DNA of 64,000 nt from Limanda limanda (lineage: Eukaryota > Chordata > Actinopteri > Pleuronectiformes > Pleuronectidae): assembly GCF_963576545.1 (NCBI RefSeq), contig NC_083637.1, forward strand, positions 16,204,007-16,268,006, read 5' to 3'. The notes under the pieces are model-generated. The model saw nothing but the letters and a program-made list of their open reading frames with translations, made no database searches and was not told the DNA's origin. Positions 50,010-61,943 of this stretch are shown one piece after another. How positions within the stretch are numbered: the first letter of the stretch is position 1; each line of letters opens with the position of its first letter. Position numbers and translations under genes: made by a program.

Positions 50010-50330
50010 CATAATGTCATATTAAGAGAATAGAGTCATAATTGATAAGAAAGTCGTTGTGTATGAGTAGAAAAAGTTGACAATTAACATAAATTTTGTT
50101 ATTTTCAAGAAAAAAAATCATAATTCAATTAGAAAAAATTTGTTCATAACATTACAAGAATAAAGTTGTATCTAAATATCATGAGTTTAAAGTCGCAATT
50201 AATTGAGAAAAAAGTCATAATAGTATGAGAATAAAAACTTAACTTAGTGACAGAAAAAGAATAAAGTTGTATTTCATTAAATTTGAAAAATTAGAATAAG
50301 GAAAAATAAATTAAAAAAAAATAAGAAGAA
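50010..50330 (-). repeat. degenerate ~20-bp AT-rich tandem repeat
   Basis: Variants of GAGAATAAAGTCATAATT recur about a dozen times with much drift, for example GAATAGAGTCATAATTGA, CAAGAATAAAGTTGTATC and GAGAAAAAAGTCATAATAG. It sits in the adgrl3 intron between the 52042 exon and the cassette exon. Confidence 0.6.
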
Positions 50331-50574
50331 AGGAGAATTACTTTATTCTTTGAAATCTTAAATTATATTTATTGTCTAAGTGGCCTTCATATTCAATCAA
50401 AAAAGACAAAGCCATAATCCTGAAGGTGAACACACACCTCCATTTTACTCTCTCCTAATTTCAACAAGTCAGTCCCCCATCACACTATCCAGTTTATTCC
50501 ACTCCATCCTTAAGCCACAGTGTGTAGTCGTATGAGATCTACTGGCCAAGCACCTCTCGGGCTCCACACTTTAA

Positions 50575-50607
50575 AGTGTGAGGAGGAGGAGGAGGAGGAG
50601 GAGGAAG
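50575..50607. repeat. (GAG)n tract
   Basis: Consecutive GAG triplets, intronic. Confidence 0.85.
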
Positions 50608-52041
50608 GGGTGTCTTAAGCCCTGCCTCACTAAGTGTGTGATAATTCAGGCGCTGACACACACCGTGTCTGCTTTAGCATCAATCTGTCATGCTAACAGC
50701 TTATTAGTGGCCTGAAGGAAGCGAGGGCCACACCTCGGCTTTGACGCTAACAAATGGTACTGTATGTGTGCAAGTTCCACTTTGTGTGTGTGTGTTTGTC
50801 TGAATGTGTGTGTCAAAATGTCTAGCCTTTTGGGTGTCTGTGTCCTCATTACCCCGGCCCTCAGACAGCCATACTCATGGGTTCCTTTTTCACAGACCAT
50901 TACTGTGGCTTTACTCTGGAGGGACAGCAACAGACAGCTACGAATGTAGCGAGCTCAGCCTAATACTGATTTAAAATCTCAGTAATTACTGCAGCCTTCA
51001 GATAAGCTCGACTGAACACACAGGTGCTTAGGTGAAGAACCCTCTGCAAAACTTTGCTCTGCTGCAGCACTACCAAACATTACTTGTAATTTAGCTGGAA
51101 ACTAACACACAGTCGGTCTGAAAGTGTTAATTCACCCAGAAAGTAAAGTTTTCGAGTGGAATTTGAATACCTGGGCTTCCAGACACTTGGATGACACCAC
51201 CGGGGAGATATGGAAGCATTGGTTTTTTGGGCAGTTGCAATGTTCAACTCACTGTTATTCTGTCTTATTATTCTGGGGCTTACATGAGAAGTCCTTGTGT
51301 AAATTTTTTTAGTTTTTGTTCTCGTTTGTGTTACTGTTCTGTAGCAGATGTAGCGCTTTGGCCCAACACAAATATCCCCTTTTAACAATAAAGTATATTT
51401 GATTTGATATTATTTGTGTTTAAAGAGGTGGTCCCCAAGTTACTTCAATTGTTTTGGACTTGGCTGCAACGCTGTTTACTCTGGAAGTGTTTTCTGGACT
51501 CAAACATTTCACCCACACATCCATCCGCATAGTGGTGAGTAGATAATAGAGTTTTTTTTAGTGAAGCATCCCGTTATGCTCGTATCTTCGTCTGAAGAGA
51601 CACGCTACTACATTCAGTTAATAACAAAGCTTTTATTAACTCTACATAATTTATAGTATAATAATAAAGGCTATAGACGTGTTCAACTAAATTATTTCTC
51701 ACCCACTATGCATCAAAACAACACCATCCCAGGAAAAAGATGTACAGGAGCCATCAACACTGTGTTTCTATAGAACTCTGTAGATTTTTAATTAAACCAA
51801 AAACCGGTTTCAGTTTTGACTACAAACTTTTTTCCTGTAAAATCATCCTTTTGAAACATGATGATATTGGGATATTTACAACCTATTCAGCTTATCTGAC
51901 TCTCTACAAGAACCATTATCAGAAGTTTGGACTCCCACCACTTTACTAAATGACAGCGTATGCTGTCTGGGCCTCCCGCTATTAATAAAGTAGATATGGT
52001 GACAGTGATGAGGATGCAAATGGTAGGTATCCCGTGGTTAC

Positions 52042-52135
52042 CTCTGTTGAGCGTGGCAGAGCTGTTGATGTCTCCAGTGATGAAGGAGGACTCCTGTTTC
52101 CTCACAGTGTCATTCCACATCCGCCTGATACGACT
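52042..52135 (-). CDS. adgrl3: adgrl3 exon: cytoplasmic tail [14 protein letters not shown] segment
   Basis: The 94-nt exon encodes 31 codons plus one base: [31 protein letters not shown], then [15 protein letters not shown] is one of the most conserved tail motifs across latrophilins. Mammalian paralogues read RKQSESSF at this point, by memory, so this copy lacks one Ser codon. The acceptor follows a T-rich tract (TGCTATGTATAG). The donor is AGAG|GTAACC, phase 1. This phase-1 junction is shared by the 129-nt cassette, the 18-nt microexon and the next constitutive exon. All four splice combinations keep the frame. Confidence 0.95.
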
Positions 52136-52635
52136 CTATACATAGCAGAAAAAAAAGAAAGAGGCGAGAGAAATAGGTGGAGTGGGAGACGGAGGTAGAG
52201 AAGGTGTGGGTAAAGATGAAGCAGCAATGAAAAGGGCAGGAGGGAAGGAAGGGTGGGGGAAGTCAAGGTAGTGGAAGGCATGATGAGAAAAGAGGGAGAG
52301 AAATGCAGTAAGAAATATAAAAGGGGATGGTGTGCAAACGAAGGGCAAATTAGTTGCGGGAGGGAAAGTAAAGGAAAAAGTAAAGCAACGGCCAGCAAGA
52401 GAGAAACAGGTGGGGAGAAATAATTACCCATTAATGCCATTTATGCTTCATCTGCCTGTGTGTCGGCATCAAGGTGCAAGAGACGGTTTGGGCTATCTCA
52501 CTTTCAACTCAGAATCCATTGATTTAAAGTCTGCCACGTCCACGTCAGACAGAGTTTCTTTTATGGCTACGATAAAAGTAGTTGAAAGCGAAAACAGCGA
52601 TAACCCAAAACCCTCATGGCGTGCTCCGGCCTCAC

Positions 52636-52686
52636 CTGAGAGTCTGCTGTGCTGTAGCGTCCGGGTGTGCAGGCAGGTAAGCTCAC
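52636..52686 (-). CDS. adgrl3: candidate in-frame exon extension by distal alternative donor
   Basis: These 51 nt directly follow the proximal donor of the preceding tail exon. They have no stop and encode 17 residues, VSLPACTPGRYSTADSQ. The extension ends CAG|GTGAGG, a donor as strong as the proximal one. Its peptide repeats the end of the constitutive exon: TPGRYSTGSQ there, TPGRYSTADSQ here. The segment therefore looks like a local duplication of the exon's 3' end that brought a second donor. Only the sequence supports this; no transcript evidence is available to me. It could be an unused intronic duplicate. Confidence 0.5.
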
Positions 52687-52815
52687 CTGTGAGCCTGTGG
52701 AGTAGCGGCCGGGGGTCCGCGAGGTGGTGGTCTTACTGGACGAGGAGATGGACGTCTCCACGCTCTTGCCGCTGCAGCAGTGAGTGCGCAGACATTTGCC
52801 GTACTCTTTACGCAC
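52687..52815 (-). CDS. adgrl3: adgrl3 exon: membrane-proximal cytoplasmic tail, proximal donor form
   Basis: The 129-nt exon (43 codons, phase 0-0) encodes VRKEYGKCLRTHCCSGKS, a Ser/Thr-rich stretch, and ends SRTPGRYSTGSQ. The Cys cluster (CLRTHCC) just after TM7 is a likely palmitoylation site, by family analogy. The acceptor follows a run of C's (CCCCTAACCAG). The donor is CTCACAG|GTGAGC. A second CAG|GTGAGG donor lies 51 nt further downstream in transcript sense (exon end 52636). It stays in frame and would add VSLPACTPGRYSTADSQ, so the exon could end at either place. The proximal form matches the mammalian protein and is taken as the default. Confidence 0.95.
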
Positions 52816-52991
52816 CTGGTTAGGGGGGGGGGGGGTGAAAAGCAGGCATGAAGGACTGATGTTCCACTTTAAGCTTAGACTTTGAGGCATATTTTTTGAG
52901 ATGACATACCAGAGAAAGAACAGCCTGCAGGGGCTTAACTTGATAAAGTATCTCTGTAAACTTTATTTTCTTGCTCAAAGTCTTTGTGCAA

Positions 52992-52993
<2 letters not shown>

Positions 52994-53036
<43 letters not shown>
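52994..53036. repeat. (CA)n microsatellite
   Basis: About 21 CA repeats in the adgrl3 intron, roughly 180 nt upstream (transcript sense) of the 52687-52815 exon. Confidence 0.95.
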
Positions 53037-53037
<1 letters not shown>

Positions 53038-53844
53038 GCCTCCATACAAATGCAGACATTAAAGGATTAACTTCGCAAACTTAAACGTCAACAGGCAACC
53101 CAAATGTTGTTTCTGCCTCATAGCTCTCTGAAATGGACATGCTCCTTAGGGAGACACACAACGCACTTGCACACGCAAAACATCTGCATTTAGATCCCAA
53201 TCAAGTTAGAGCAAATAGGGCCGTAATTGCTTTTTAACAAGCTCATTGGACTGGCAGACGTGTGTTGCCACGTGCTCTGTTTGAACAGCTGTGTGGCGAG
53301 TTGCTCCGTGCATCTTGGGAGAAACCATGTCGGGCCACATGCCAAAGACAACCTCAGCACTGTTCTGAGGACGTCTCTCAGGAAACGTGATCTTGTGGCC
53401 AAACACATACCTAAGTACAGTACATGATGACATCTGCACACGCACACACACACACACGCAGCACTTGTTTACCGCATACACACTTAGAACTAAAAACTCT
53501 CTGTGGGACGGCAGCCAGACGAGGGTATTAAGCATTTGATGAATTCTCTCTCTCCATATCCTACTCCTCCTCGGTACTCCCAGGCACTGACAGTGTGTGG
53601 GAGACTCTGTAAAAATATCGTAGAATGTGAAGGGTTTGCCTGGAAGCCACATATAATTCAAATTTAAAAAGTGGTACATATGTACTCGCAAGTGCCTCTA
53701 ATCCTTAAGGCCAAACAAACCCAGAAACATATAAACATATAAATAGGTTGTCTTTTCAAAATGAAAGGGGCGTTAGAGGGGGAAGCTGCGTGTCAATGTG
53801 AAGGAGGTCAATGTATTAAATCACTGAAATCGCTGCCACTTAAG

Positions 53845-54000
53845 CCGTTTTTAGACATGAACTCAACATGGGAACAGAAATTTCCCAGAGGTTGCCTTTC
53901 ACATTTTAAGAGCGCAGCAGGAGATTGACCAATTCTGACTCTCTCGCAACAACAGGAAAATGTCAGGGACATTCAGGCAAGGGGTGGTGCCCGGGGGGGG
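53845..54000 (+). repeat. teleost MITE-like fragment
   Basis: CCGTTTTTAGACATGAACTC, AGGTTGCCTTTCACATTTTA and AAGAGCGCAGCAGGAGATT resemble one end of a fish MITE with a TTCAGACATGAACTC terminus, by memory. I could not define the other end or a target duplication. Confidence 0.4.
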
Positions 54001-54688
54001 CAAGAAGGAGGCATTTTGTATCGTCAAAATCTCTTGAACTTTCCAAGCCTCTTCTACGTGAACGCCAAATCCAAAGATAATTTTTTTTTCAGTTTTTATT
54101 CAGTTTTGAGTCCGTTGTGTTGGAAATATCATCAACGCACAGAGTCACTCGCTGGTTTCAGCTATTTCCCGAAATTTTACCTGGGGCTTGCAGCAAAAGT
54201 TTGAAAAAAATAGCAACTGACTTGGAAATAGTTTTTTCTCTTAAAGCGCCCCTCCAAAAGCAGCAGTCCAAAAGCAGCTTTAGACACAAAAAACTGATAC
54301 ATTTCTTCTGTATGTGTACAAAAGTTTGGACAACTGGTGTTATCGAAAGTTCTGAAAAAATGCTATTTCCGGATTGATGACCCTGCCTGATGATGAAAAA
54401 ACTGCCTTTTGCGTCGGGGGATGACAGAAACACTGTAAGACCGGCAGCTCCGTTTATTACCTGCTGTCAGACAGTGAAAAGTGAGCGAGAGAGTGAAAAC
54501 ACGAGAATCAAGCAGCCGGTGGTGTTACAGAATGACCAATCAAACCCCTGACAGCTCTGCAGATATTCTTGGTGTCCCCTGCTGATCGCTGCTCGCCATG
54601 TGTGTGTCTCTGTTTGTTTTGTATTTGTCTGCCTGTCAAGCTAACTCGTCTATTTCAGTCTATCTTGGTCTCTGTGTGTGTGCCTCAC

Positions 54689-54857
54689 CTTCTTCTGCAG
54701 TATGCAGTGGAAGATGAAGATGAACATCCCCTGCAGCGAGTTGAAGATGGTGAAAAGGTAGGCCATGATCACGGTGCTCTCGTTGATGTACATTAGGCCG
54801 AACGCCCAGGTCAGGCCCAGCAGGCACAGCAGAGCTATGGCACCGATCACCCAGGAC
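54689..54857 (-). CDS. adgrl3: adgrl3 exon: TM6, extracellular loop 3 and TM7
   Basis: The 169-nt exon starts with G (completing Lys) and encodes 56 codons. TM6 is [20 protein letters not shown], with the Trp-Ala-Phe-Gly motif seen in class B2 receptors. The short extracellular loop is [10 protein letters not shown]7 is [20 protein letters not shown], followed by FHCILQKK, which starts the cytoplasmic tail. The acceptor is ATCTTTTACAG and the donor is AAGAAG|GTGAGG, phase 0. I see no frameshift or stop. Confidence 0.97.
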
Positions 54858-56959
54858 CTGTAAAAGATAGGCGGGAGAAATCACCCACTGGATATCCATG
54901 TCAATTTAAATTTGATTTAACATCTCATATTCTCAACAAGAGCTCTTTTAGCAATGTAACTTATATAATAAGTTTATTTTGCGGATGGCATTATAGGCAG
55001 CATAAAAAGCCTCCCTGGAAAGCTAAAGCTTTTCATCCAAGTTTGATGCATGTGGGATTTAAGGCAGGAGAAAGGGGTGAAGGAGGGTTCACTCAGCCCT
55101 GACACTGTGGGACTGGGATGGGGGGAACAGTGGGGGGGCTTTTGCCTAAAATAATTACACTCTTGCACAAATGGTAGAGACAAGAGAGAAAGGGGATTTG
55201 CTCATTTAGAAACCATCTCCAGAGACAGGCAGGGGAGGTTAGAAGCTGGCTGACGTCAGCCACTAGTAACGAGAAAGTCAAGCTCATAAGACCTTTTCCG
55301 AGAGAGATCCAAAATCTGTCATTCCTCAAAGTGCACGTCCGAGGGTAAAGAGTGTTTTCACAGGCAGAAGTGGGTCCTGAAGTCTGTTAGTGCAAAAGTG
55401 ACGATAACCATTTAATGGAACCAAATTTCATAAAAGTTTTCCGAGGCTCCATTTCAAACAGAGCCTATGTAGAAATGAGTCATAAAGGTAAAATGTCAGA
55501 GAAATGGTCATGTCGAGGCATGTGTATGCATCGTAAGTCCTCGTCTGAGTGTGTGCACGTGAGAGTGAGTGTGTGTGTGGCCGTGGGAGTGGAATCGCTG
55601 GGCGTTAATAGACGGACACTACGGCCATTATAAAATGACATTTCCCAGTAAAGGTCATGGTGTCGGAGTCTGCCACAGCCACGATGACGGCTGTTAATTT
55701 GATTGGCTGACTGGGCAGTGATCACCTCTCATGTGAGACTTGAAGACAAAGAAAGGGGGTAAATAAAGAAAGGGGGAGGGCGGAGAGAGACAAAGACATA
55801 GGGCCTGATATTAGAAGAGTCAGGAGGAAGGAAGAGAGGAAGAAGAGAGTAAGTGAGTGAGACTGAGGTGATTGATTCGATGTTGCCCTCTGTGGCACCA
55901 TTCAGGCGAGACAGAACCTCCAATAAAGCTCGTCTGACGACCCCCTTCAATAAAGGGTATACTCATTCCTCTCTTTTCCATCCCTCCATTCCACCTCTCC
56001 CTCCAGTGCTCCCCGAGTCATGGTTTCTCTCTCGGCTCGGCGTCCCCTTATTCACATCGCACCATTATAATATTTCAATAGCACTTTGGGTCTATAGGTC
56101 ATAGGAGCTCAGAAATCACACCGAAACAAGTGATCCGTTTTACAAAGCAGGTTAATGGTTCATTAAGGGATAAGCACCGACTGTAGGAGGTTTCACAGAC
56201 AAACAAGATGACAAACAGACCAATCACAATACAGCTAGGGAGGATGACAGGCATCTGATTGGAGGGAGGCCTTACCAGAGCCAGTCCTCAACAGAGACAA
56301 CACATGATGGCTTGAAGTTAAAGAGACAAAGAAAAATGAAAAGATAAAAAATAATGAGATGATGATGATTAACATGTAAATGAAACACTAATGACGTAAA
56401 ATGATCAAAATCAATTCAGCCTTTAGTGCGCTCAGAGAGGAAAAAGGGAAAAAAGGGTTGTATTTTAAATAATTATTTCATTTTATCTTTCATCTGCCTT
56501 TTTTGATCTCAATCCCCTGAACTGCGGCGGGGAAACGATTGGCTGCTTTCGTCTTTATGTCTGCAACGCTTCCCACTTGAAGTCCTACTTAAAACTGCTG
56601 TCATGAGAGATAAATTGGCAGTAATATTTAAACGATATATCAAATGAGTGAGCCATTTTGTCATTTATATTCTGAGCAGCCGGCGCATATTGTTTGAATT
56701 AGACTGAGCCTTTTGTCTCAGACGAAAAGACGAAGTCCTGATGAGTTAGCTCAGAGACCACGGCTTCATTGTTCTGTGAGAATTAAGTCTTATTCAGTGA
56801 TATTCTCTGAAGGCGACGCAGGTAACGTGACAAGATGAATTCAGTGGGTGGTGTCTTGAAATAATGTCGAAAATAATGCTTGATGTGACATGCTTAGGTA
56901 CAAAAAAAACTGATGGACAAAGATTTAAAAAAATATTTTTTGTCTAATGAGATGTTTAA

Positions 56960-57470
56960 TCCCGCCTTTAGCTAAGCTAACCTGGCTCTGTTTAAAGGTA
57001 ACTCAGTCACTATCCACACGTCATACTTCCAGGCTCAGACTTTAACTTGAACATTTTACACTCAGATGTGCTAGTATGCAGGTTTGTCTTTTTTCCCTCT
57101 GCTTCAATTATGCTAATAAACTGTATATAAAGATAGATGACATGTCCTTAAAAGTGAAGCCAAAACCCCCTGGTGGCTGGCCACAGTATTGGTCATAAAT
57201 CCAGCCTTTTCCAAGTTAGCAAATGGGACATAGGCAAACTAAAAGTAAAATGTCATATTAATTACAACACATTTAAATGTGGTTTCAGTCATTTTAAGTA
57301 GTTATTATGAAACAGATATATGCAAGTGTTCATTTTGATTATGATTGACAGCTGAGACTCCTGATTGGTCAAGCGCATTTGTAATGGCGGGATCTTAGCC
57401 CCAGTTTTGTAAACAACTAAACAACTGCGTCTCATCCAGCTACATACTGTATTGTGGAGTGGAATCAGTC
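56960..57470 (+). repeat. dispersed teleost repeat in the TM5-TM6 intron
   Basis: TTAGCTAAGCTAACCTGGCT, AAGTGAAGCCAAAACCCCCT, GGTGGCTGGCCACAGTATTG, AATGGGACATAGGCAAACTA and TTTTGATTATGATTGACAGC are in the order of a common percomorph repeat. It shows no coding potential. Confidence 0.55.
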
Positions 57471-57623
57471 TATTTACCTTGACAAAAAATAGATAATAAG
57501 TATATTTTCCAAAATGTCAAACTATTCCTTGAACTTAACCTACACACACATGCATATTCCCACCCACTTTCACACCCATGAGCACTGGTGAGGCAGCAGA
57601 CTGGTAAGCACACATGTACTTAC

Positions 57624-57715
57624 TTGATGTTGTCCAGACATCCAGAGTCTGGTTTGAGAATGGCCGTATGGTGGAACATCTTATAAAGAGCGATACCGAG
57701 GAAGATTACGTTCAG
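57624..57715 (-). CDS. adgrl3: adgrl3 exon: end of TM5 and intracellular loop 3
   Basis: This 92-nt exon encodes 30 codons plus 2 nt. It reads LNVIFLGIALYKMFHHTAIL, then KPDSGCLDNI, and leaves AA to be completed as Lys by the next exon. It covers the cytoplasmic half of TM5 and intracellular loop 3, a G-protein contact region in this family. The MFHHTAILKP signature is what I associate with latrophilin-3; latrophilin-2 has a different loop. The acceptor is GTGTTTCAG and the donor is AA|GTAAGTA, a near-perfect U1 site. Mammalian latrophilins have an optional short insertion at this junction. I looked in the following intron and did not find a convincing equivalent. Confidence 0.96.
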
Positions 57716-59061
57716 CTGAAACACACAAACACACACACACACAAGTAAATATTCTGCAGTGATGAGCTTAATTAAAGACACATTGTCACCACCACAGTTC
57801 ACTCACGTACAGTGCATATCATTTCATTTTCCCTTGCAGCAGTAATTGGCTTGGGGACAGTATCGGCCTATCAACAAACCTTTATGTTCTAAAAATACAG
57901 CAGCTGGAGCATCAGAGAAAACACAGCAGTCATTGTGACCATCAATGATCATTGCTGTAATAAAAAATCCAATTCTCACAGTTGCTGTCCAGTCTGCTGT
58001 CCTTACCCATTGCTTTGATAGGGTGGTTTAATAATAACTCAACTGGGCTGTTGTGTTAGGTCTCCAAGGCTGTGTATGTTAGCGATGGGTGTAGAGTCAT
58101 AACAGAGCAGTCCCACCTGCACTGCTCCCACTTACAGCCCCAGTTAGATCAGTGATAGTCTGCCTGACATTTCTAAAATGAGCACAGAGCATCAGTGTAC
58201 ATGCTGACATTCACCTAATTGGGAACATCTCCCATTGCTTTAGTTGTACCTTTTTCACTATATATATAAATATAGTACATGCTTTTTCAAAGTAGGTAGG
58301 ATGCTTGTGTCTGTGCCTCAAAAGAGTTAACCAACTCATCATAACTTATCATTTATTCAGTGAAAAAGAATAAATTAAAACAAACACACAAATGAATTAT
58401 GTATTTTTTCCAAATAAAGTTAGCAATCATGTTCATTTACGTTACGAAGTTTTTTTAGCGGTGACTTTTCTCAATGCATCGATTATAAAAACGTTGCTTT
58501 CCTACAGTGCTATTCCTTTAAGAATCTTATATGGTTTACTTAGTAAATGTGTTTATACCAGATTTCTACCCTTCCTATGTTATGAAACTAAGAAAATAGT
58601 AAGATCAGACAATTTAGCATCTTTTCAGTGGGCAGGAGTGAAAATGAGTCATCCTCTACATTTGTGTTGTTATTATTCCAGGAGGATAAAGACAGTTTGA
58701 GAACACTTCAGAGACACTGGATGTTGGCTCTTCTGGCTCTATTATGTTTTTTTTCAAATATTTTTTCCGATTGACACACACATTTCTGCACTATTTTCTA
58801 ATCGGAAAATGCTTTCAAAATCTCCCTTGGGTGGCATGGCCCAAACCCACTCAGGTTTGGACTAAGCCCCAAATCTATACAACTGTTGAATGATCAAACT
58901 GACACATGACGTTTCTCCAGCTTCCACTTACAAAACAAAGAGCTCAGCTAAACCTTAACGCAGCGAGTCGCTTCTGCACGAACATGTATCACCCGCTGCT
59001 CTCTGTAACCTACATGCAGCACTATGCCAAGTGGGTGAGCATGTGTGTGCGTGTCTCTCAC

Positions 59062-59128
59062 CATGATGATGAGAGTAGCAGGGCCAATGAAACTCCAGAT
59101 AAAGTATGTATCCAATCGCAGCCAGCAC
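59062..59128 (-). CDS. adgrl3: adgrl3 exon: extracellular loop 2 and start of TM5
   Basis: This 67-nt exon begins with one base that completes the Val codon of the previous exon. It then encodes CWLRLDTYFIWSFIGPATL followed by IIM. The Cys-Trp pair is the conserved loop-2 motif of adhesion GPCRs. The rest is the start of TM5. The acceptor is CCATCTCTAG and the donor is ATG|GTGAGA, phase 0. The neighbouring exons join to it in frame at both ends. A long stretch just upstream in transcript sense (about 59135-59300) is CT-rich and contains a (GA)n tract on the plus strand. Confidence 0.96.
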
Positions 59129-59385
59129 CTAGAGATGGGGAGAGAGAAGAGATAAACAGTGAGTACAAGGGAGAGAGAATAAGATATAGAGAGAGAGTGA
59201 GAGAGAGAGAGACAGAGAGAGACAGAGAGACAGAGAGAGAGAAAGAGAGAGACATCATGCATGAGAAACAGAGTGAAGAAGAACAGGAGAAAGGAAAGAC
59301 GCAGAGGGATTAAAAACATGCCCCAGTCTCAGATGGATGTAGGGTAGCAAGGATTTACCATCAGAGGACAGGACATGCATCACAG

Positions 59386-59389
<4 letters not shown>

Positions 59390-59439
<50 letters not shown>
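59390..59439. repeat. (CA)n microsatellite
   Basis: About 24 CA repeats in the large adgrl3 intron. Confidence 0.95.
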
Positions 59440-59443
<4 letters not shown>

Positions 59444-59834
59444 ACGCAAGGAGAAAAAGCCATACATTACATGCCACACAGTATATCAAACGCATCAGGT
59501 TAGAGGGAGGACAAAAAGAATTGGTGCAGATGAAAAAGTGAAAGAGACGGAGAGCAGTGGGAGAGGCGTCGCAGGACGGAGAAAAATACACCGCGGTCTA
59601 TGCACCCCTCAAATATACATCACACACGGAGGGCGAGACAGCGAGGGATGAGCACCTGTGATAAATAAACCCTCAGTCCCCCCTTAGGGCACAGATATAT
59701 GACACAGCCACATCCTGCAGTCGCAAAAATATGACATGACTGTGTTCATTTTAATCCTGAGTTATGGATGCAGCCCTCACGCCCGGCTATTTATGGAGTC
59801 TGGGAGTGGCGGCGGTGAGGTTAAAGGAGAGGGG

Positions 59835-59836
<2 letters not shown>

Positions 59837-59924
<88 letters not shown>

Positions 59925-59932
59925 ACACACAC
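59837..59932. repeat. (CA)n microsatellite
   Basis: About 47 CA repeats with one TA interruption near the 3' end. Confidence 0.95.
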
Positions 59933-61943
59933 CGATTTCTGACCACAAGGTTAGCGTTGATGGTAAAAGATAAACTGCTGTATGCTAAATTATACTAGCC
60001 CCAAACATTTTCACTCATCAATTGCAGTAAGCAGGAGAAGGGGAAAAAAAAAAAAAAAAGAAAGTGGCCCGCCTGCCCTCAGTTGAGGTCGGACCCAAAG
60101 GGCTGCAGGAAAAAAAAAAAAGGTACCTGAGTAAAAACCGCTGGAGCAAAATGGCCGACTGATTCACGACCAGCTGCTTCTGAATTATTAATCTTTCAAT
60201 TTCCACCACATTAGAGAGCCCTCCATTACAGGTCCCTGACTGTGTCACTGTATCCTCCATTAGGGCTCCTCTGCTAAGTCATAGCCAGCTTCATTATGGG
60301 ACGGGAGATAGACTCAGTGCCACTGGCTAATACAAGGGGGGGGGGAGAGAATGGCGGTGTGATGCGTGTCAAGGTGACACAGGGGGGGGTGCAGATGATA
60401 TTTGCCGAGGTTTTTGTTTCAATGCGTTATGTCAAACACGAGGAGCAGCGCCATTTTCAAGGGCTGACTGATGAATGAGTCACTAGAGAGAGAGTTTTAT
60501 GCTTTAAATGAAAATAGCTTTCCGTTTCTTCTCAAAGTCCACGAGGCACAGGGCCATTACAAGCATGAAAAGTGGTTGTTTGGGTGAAGGACAAGAATTC
60601 ATTTTTGGGTGAAGTTAGTCTTCTACATCTTCACTGATTTCAATATCCCTCTTTATTAACAATATGCTCCCTCAACGTATTACTTGTTTTTTGGGGGTTT
60701 GCTGCCTTTAAACCGCAGCTATTGTGGACACCAGTCTGTTGGCTAATGGCATGCAGTCTGATTATTCATCCACAGCTTGGCATTCAGACACTCATGTTTT
60801 AACGATGGTCCCACGATGAAATATTGATCTAAGTGGTATACGGACTGGTGTGGCCCGACGCTTAAACACTGCTAAATTCAACCCTTTCCTCATCTTCCAG
60901 CCTCCGAGGTGACGTGAAGCTGCGAGGTCTGATCTACAGAAGACCCCCCCCGCCAGCAGCACAGGACGTGGGCATTTGAGCATGTGAATCATTTAACAGC
61001 CCTATAGTGTCCCGTCGTATTTCACTTTCTATATGGAGACGCTCATTTATTAGCAATTGAGGGAAGAGATTTTTTTACCAGATACAAGTTTTTTCAATGC
61101 ACAGTTCCGCGTTGATAATGCCCTTTCTTACAGTTGGAGAGTGGAGGACAGGTCACGGACTTCCTAAGTGCACCGTGTACATTTATGCACATCCTGCACT
61201 TAATATGCATACGCACACGCATGAATAAAATGTGGGACTCTCGAAGTGTCTTCTCAGAGTCACAGCATGAATGGAGTGGACAGGTCAAGCGTGTGAGACT
61301 GTTGTTATTTTCACTCTGGTGTATTTGTGTGTGGCCTATTGTGCATAAACTTCATATGAATGAGATGCTGCCTGTCTTGGATTCACTCTGTGTTTCCAGT
61401 TGGACGAGTCCAGCGTGCGTGAATATGTTTCCATGGGCTCTTAATGTATGTCCTCATCCCACTCACTGTCCTTCCTCTGGGGAATCTTCCCTTTTGTTTG
61501 TTTACACACACCAGTGCAGAACAGTGTTGATGGGTGCACACTCTGACACACTGGCCCATCACTTCACTTTCTGTCTTTCCATCCTCACACTCAAATATTC
61601 AAATCCCTTCTTTTCTCCCTCAGGCTACATCCATACCACTACGTTTACGTGGGAGAGCAGCAAACTGAAATGATCTCTGTCCATACTAACTCACCTCAGA
61701 AAGCATATCACATGACCACTCACATACACTGGGCATGCTTGTGCTAGTTCAAACACGAGGGGTCAGATCTCACTGGACAAGGGAATAGTTGTAGATTGCC
61801 CCAAAAGGAGCTTGTCTCCTGATCATGTTAACAGTTGTTTCATTGTAAAATGCAGAATCTAACTGCATAACAGCTGTTAACAAAGACAACAGAGTCAGCA
61901 AGGCTTATAATTCCCCATGTTGTGAACTAAACTGGTAGCCGAG

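Noticed and set aside
56276..56286. Possible 11-nt microexon on the minus strand (GTTGAG acceptor, GTAAGG donor) between the TM5 and TM6 exons
   Set aside because: Splice signals look good, but 11 nt would shift the frame and give an early stop in TM6. No family counterpart is known to me.
54858..57623. Search for the optional intracellular loop 3 exon known in mammalian latrophilins
   Set aside because: I looked for a phase-compatible exon with a peptide like YEDNRPF and found none. I cannot exclude having missed a diverged version.
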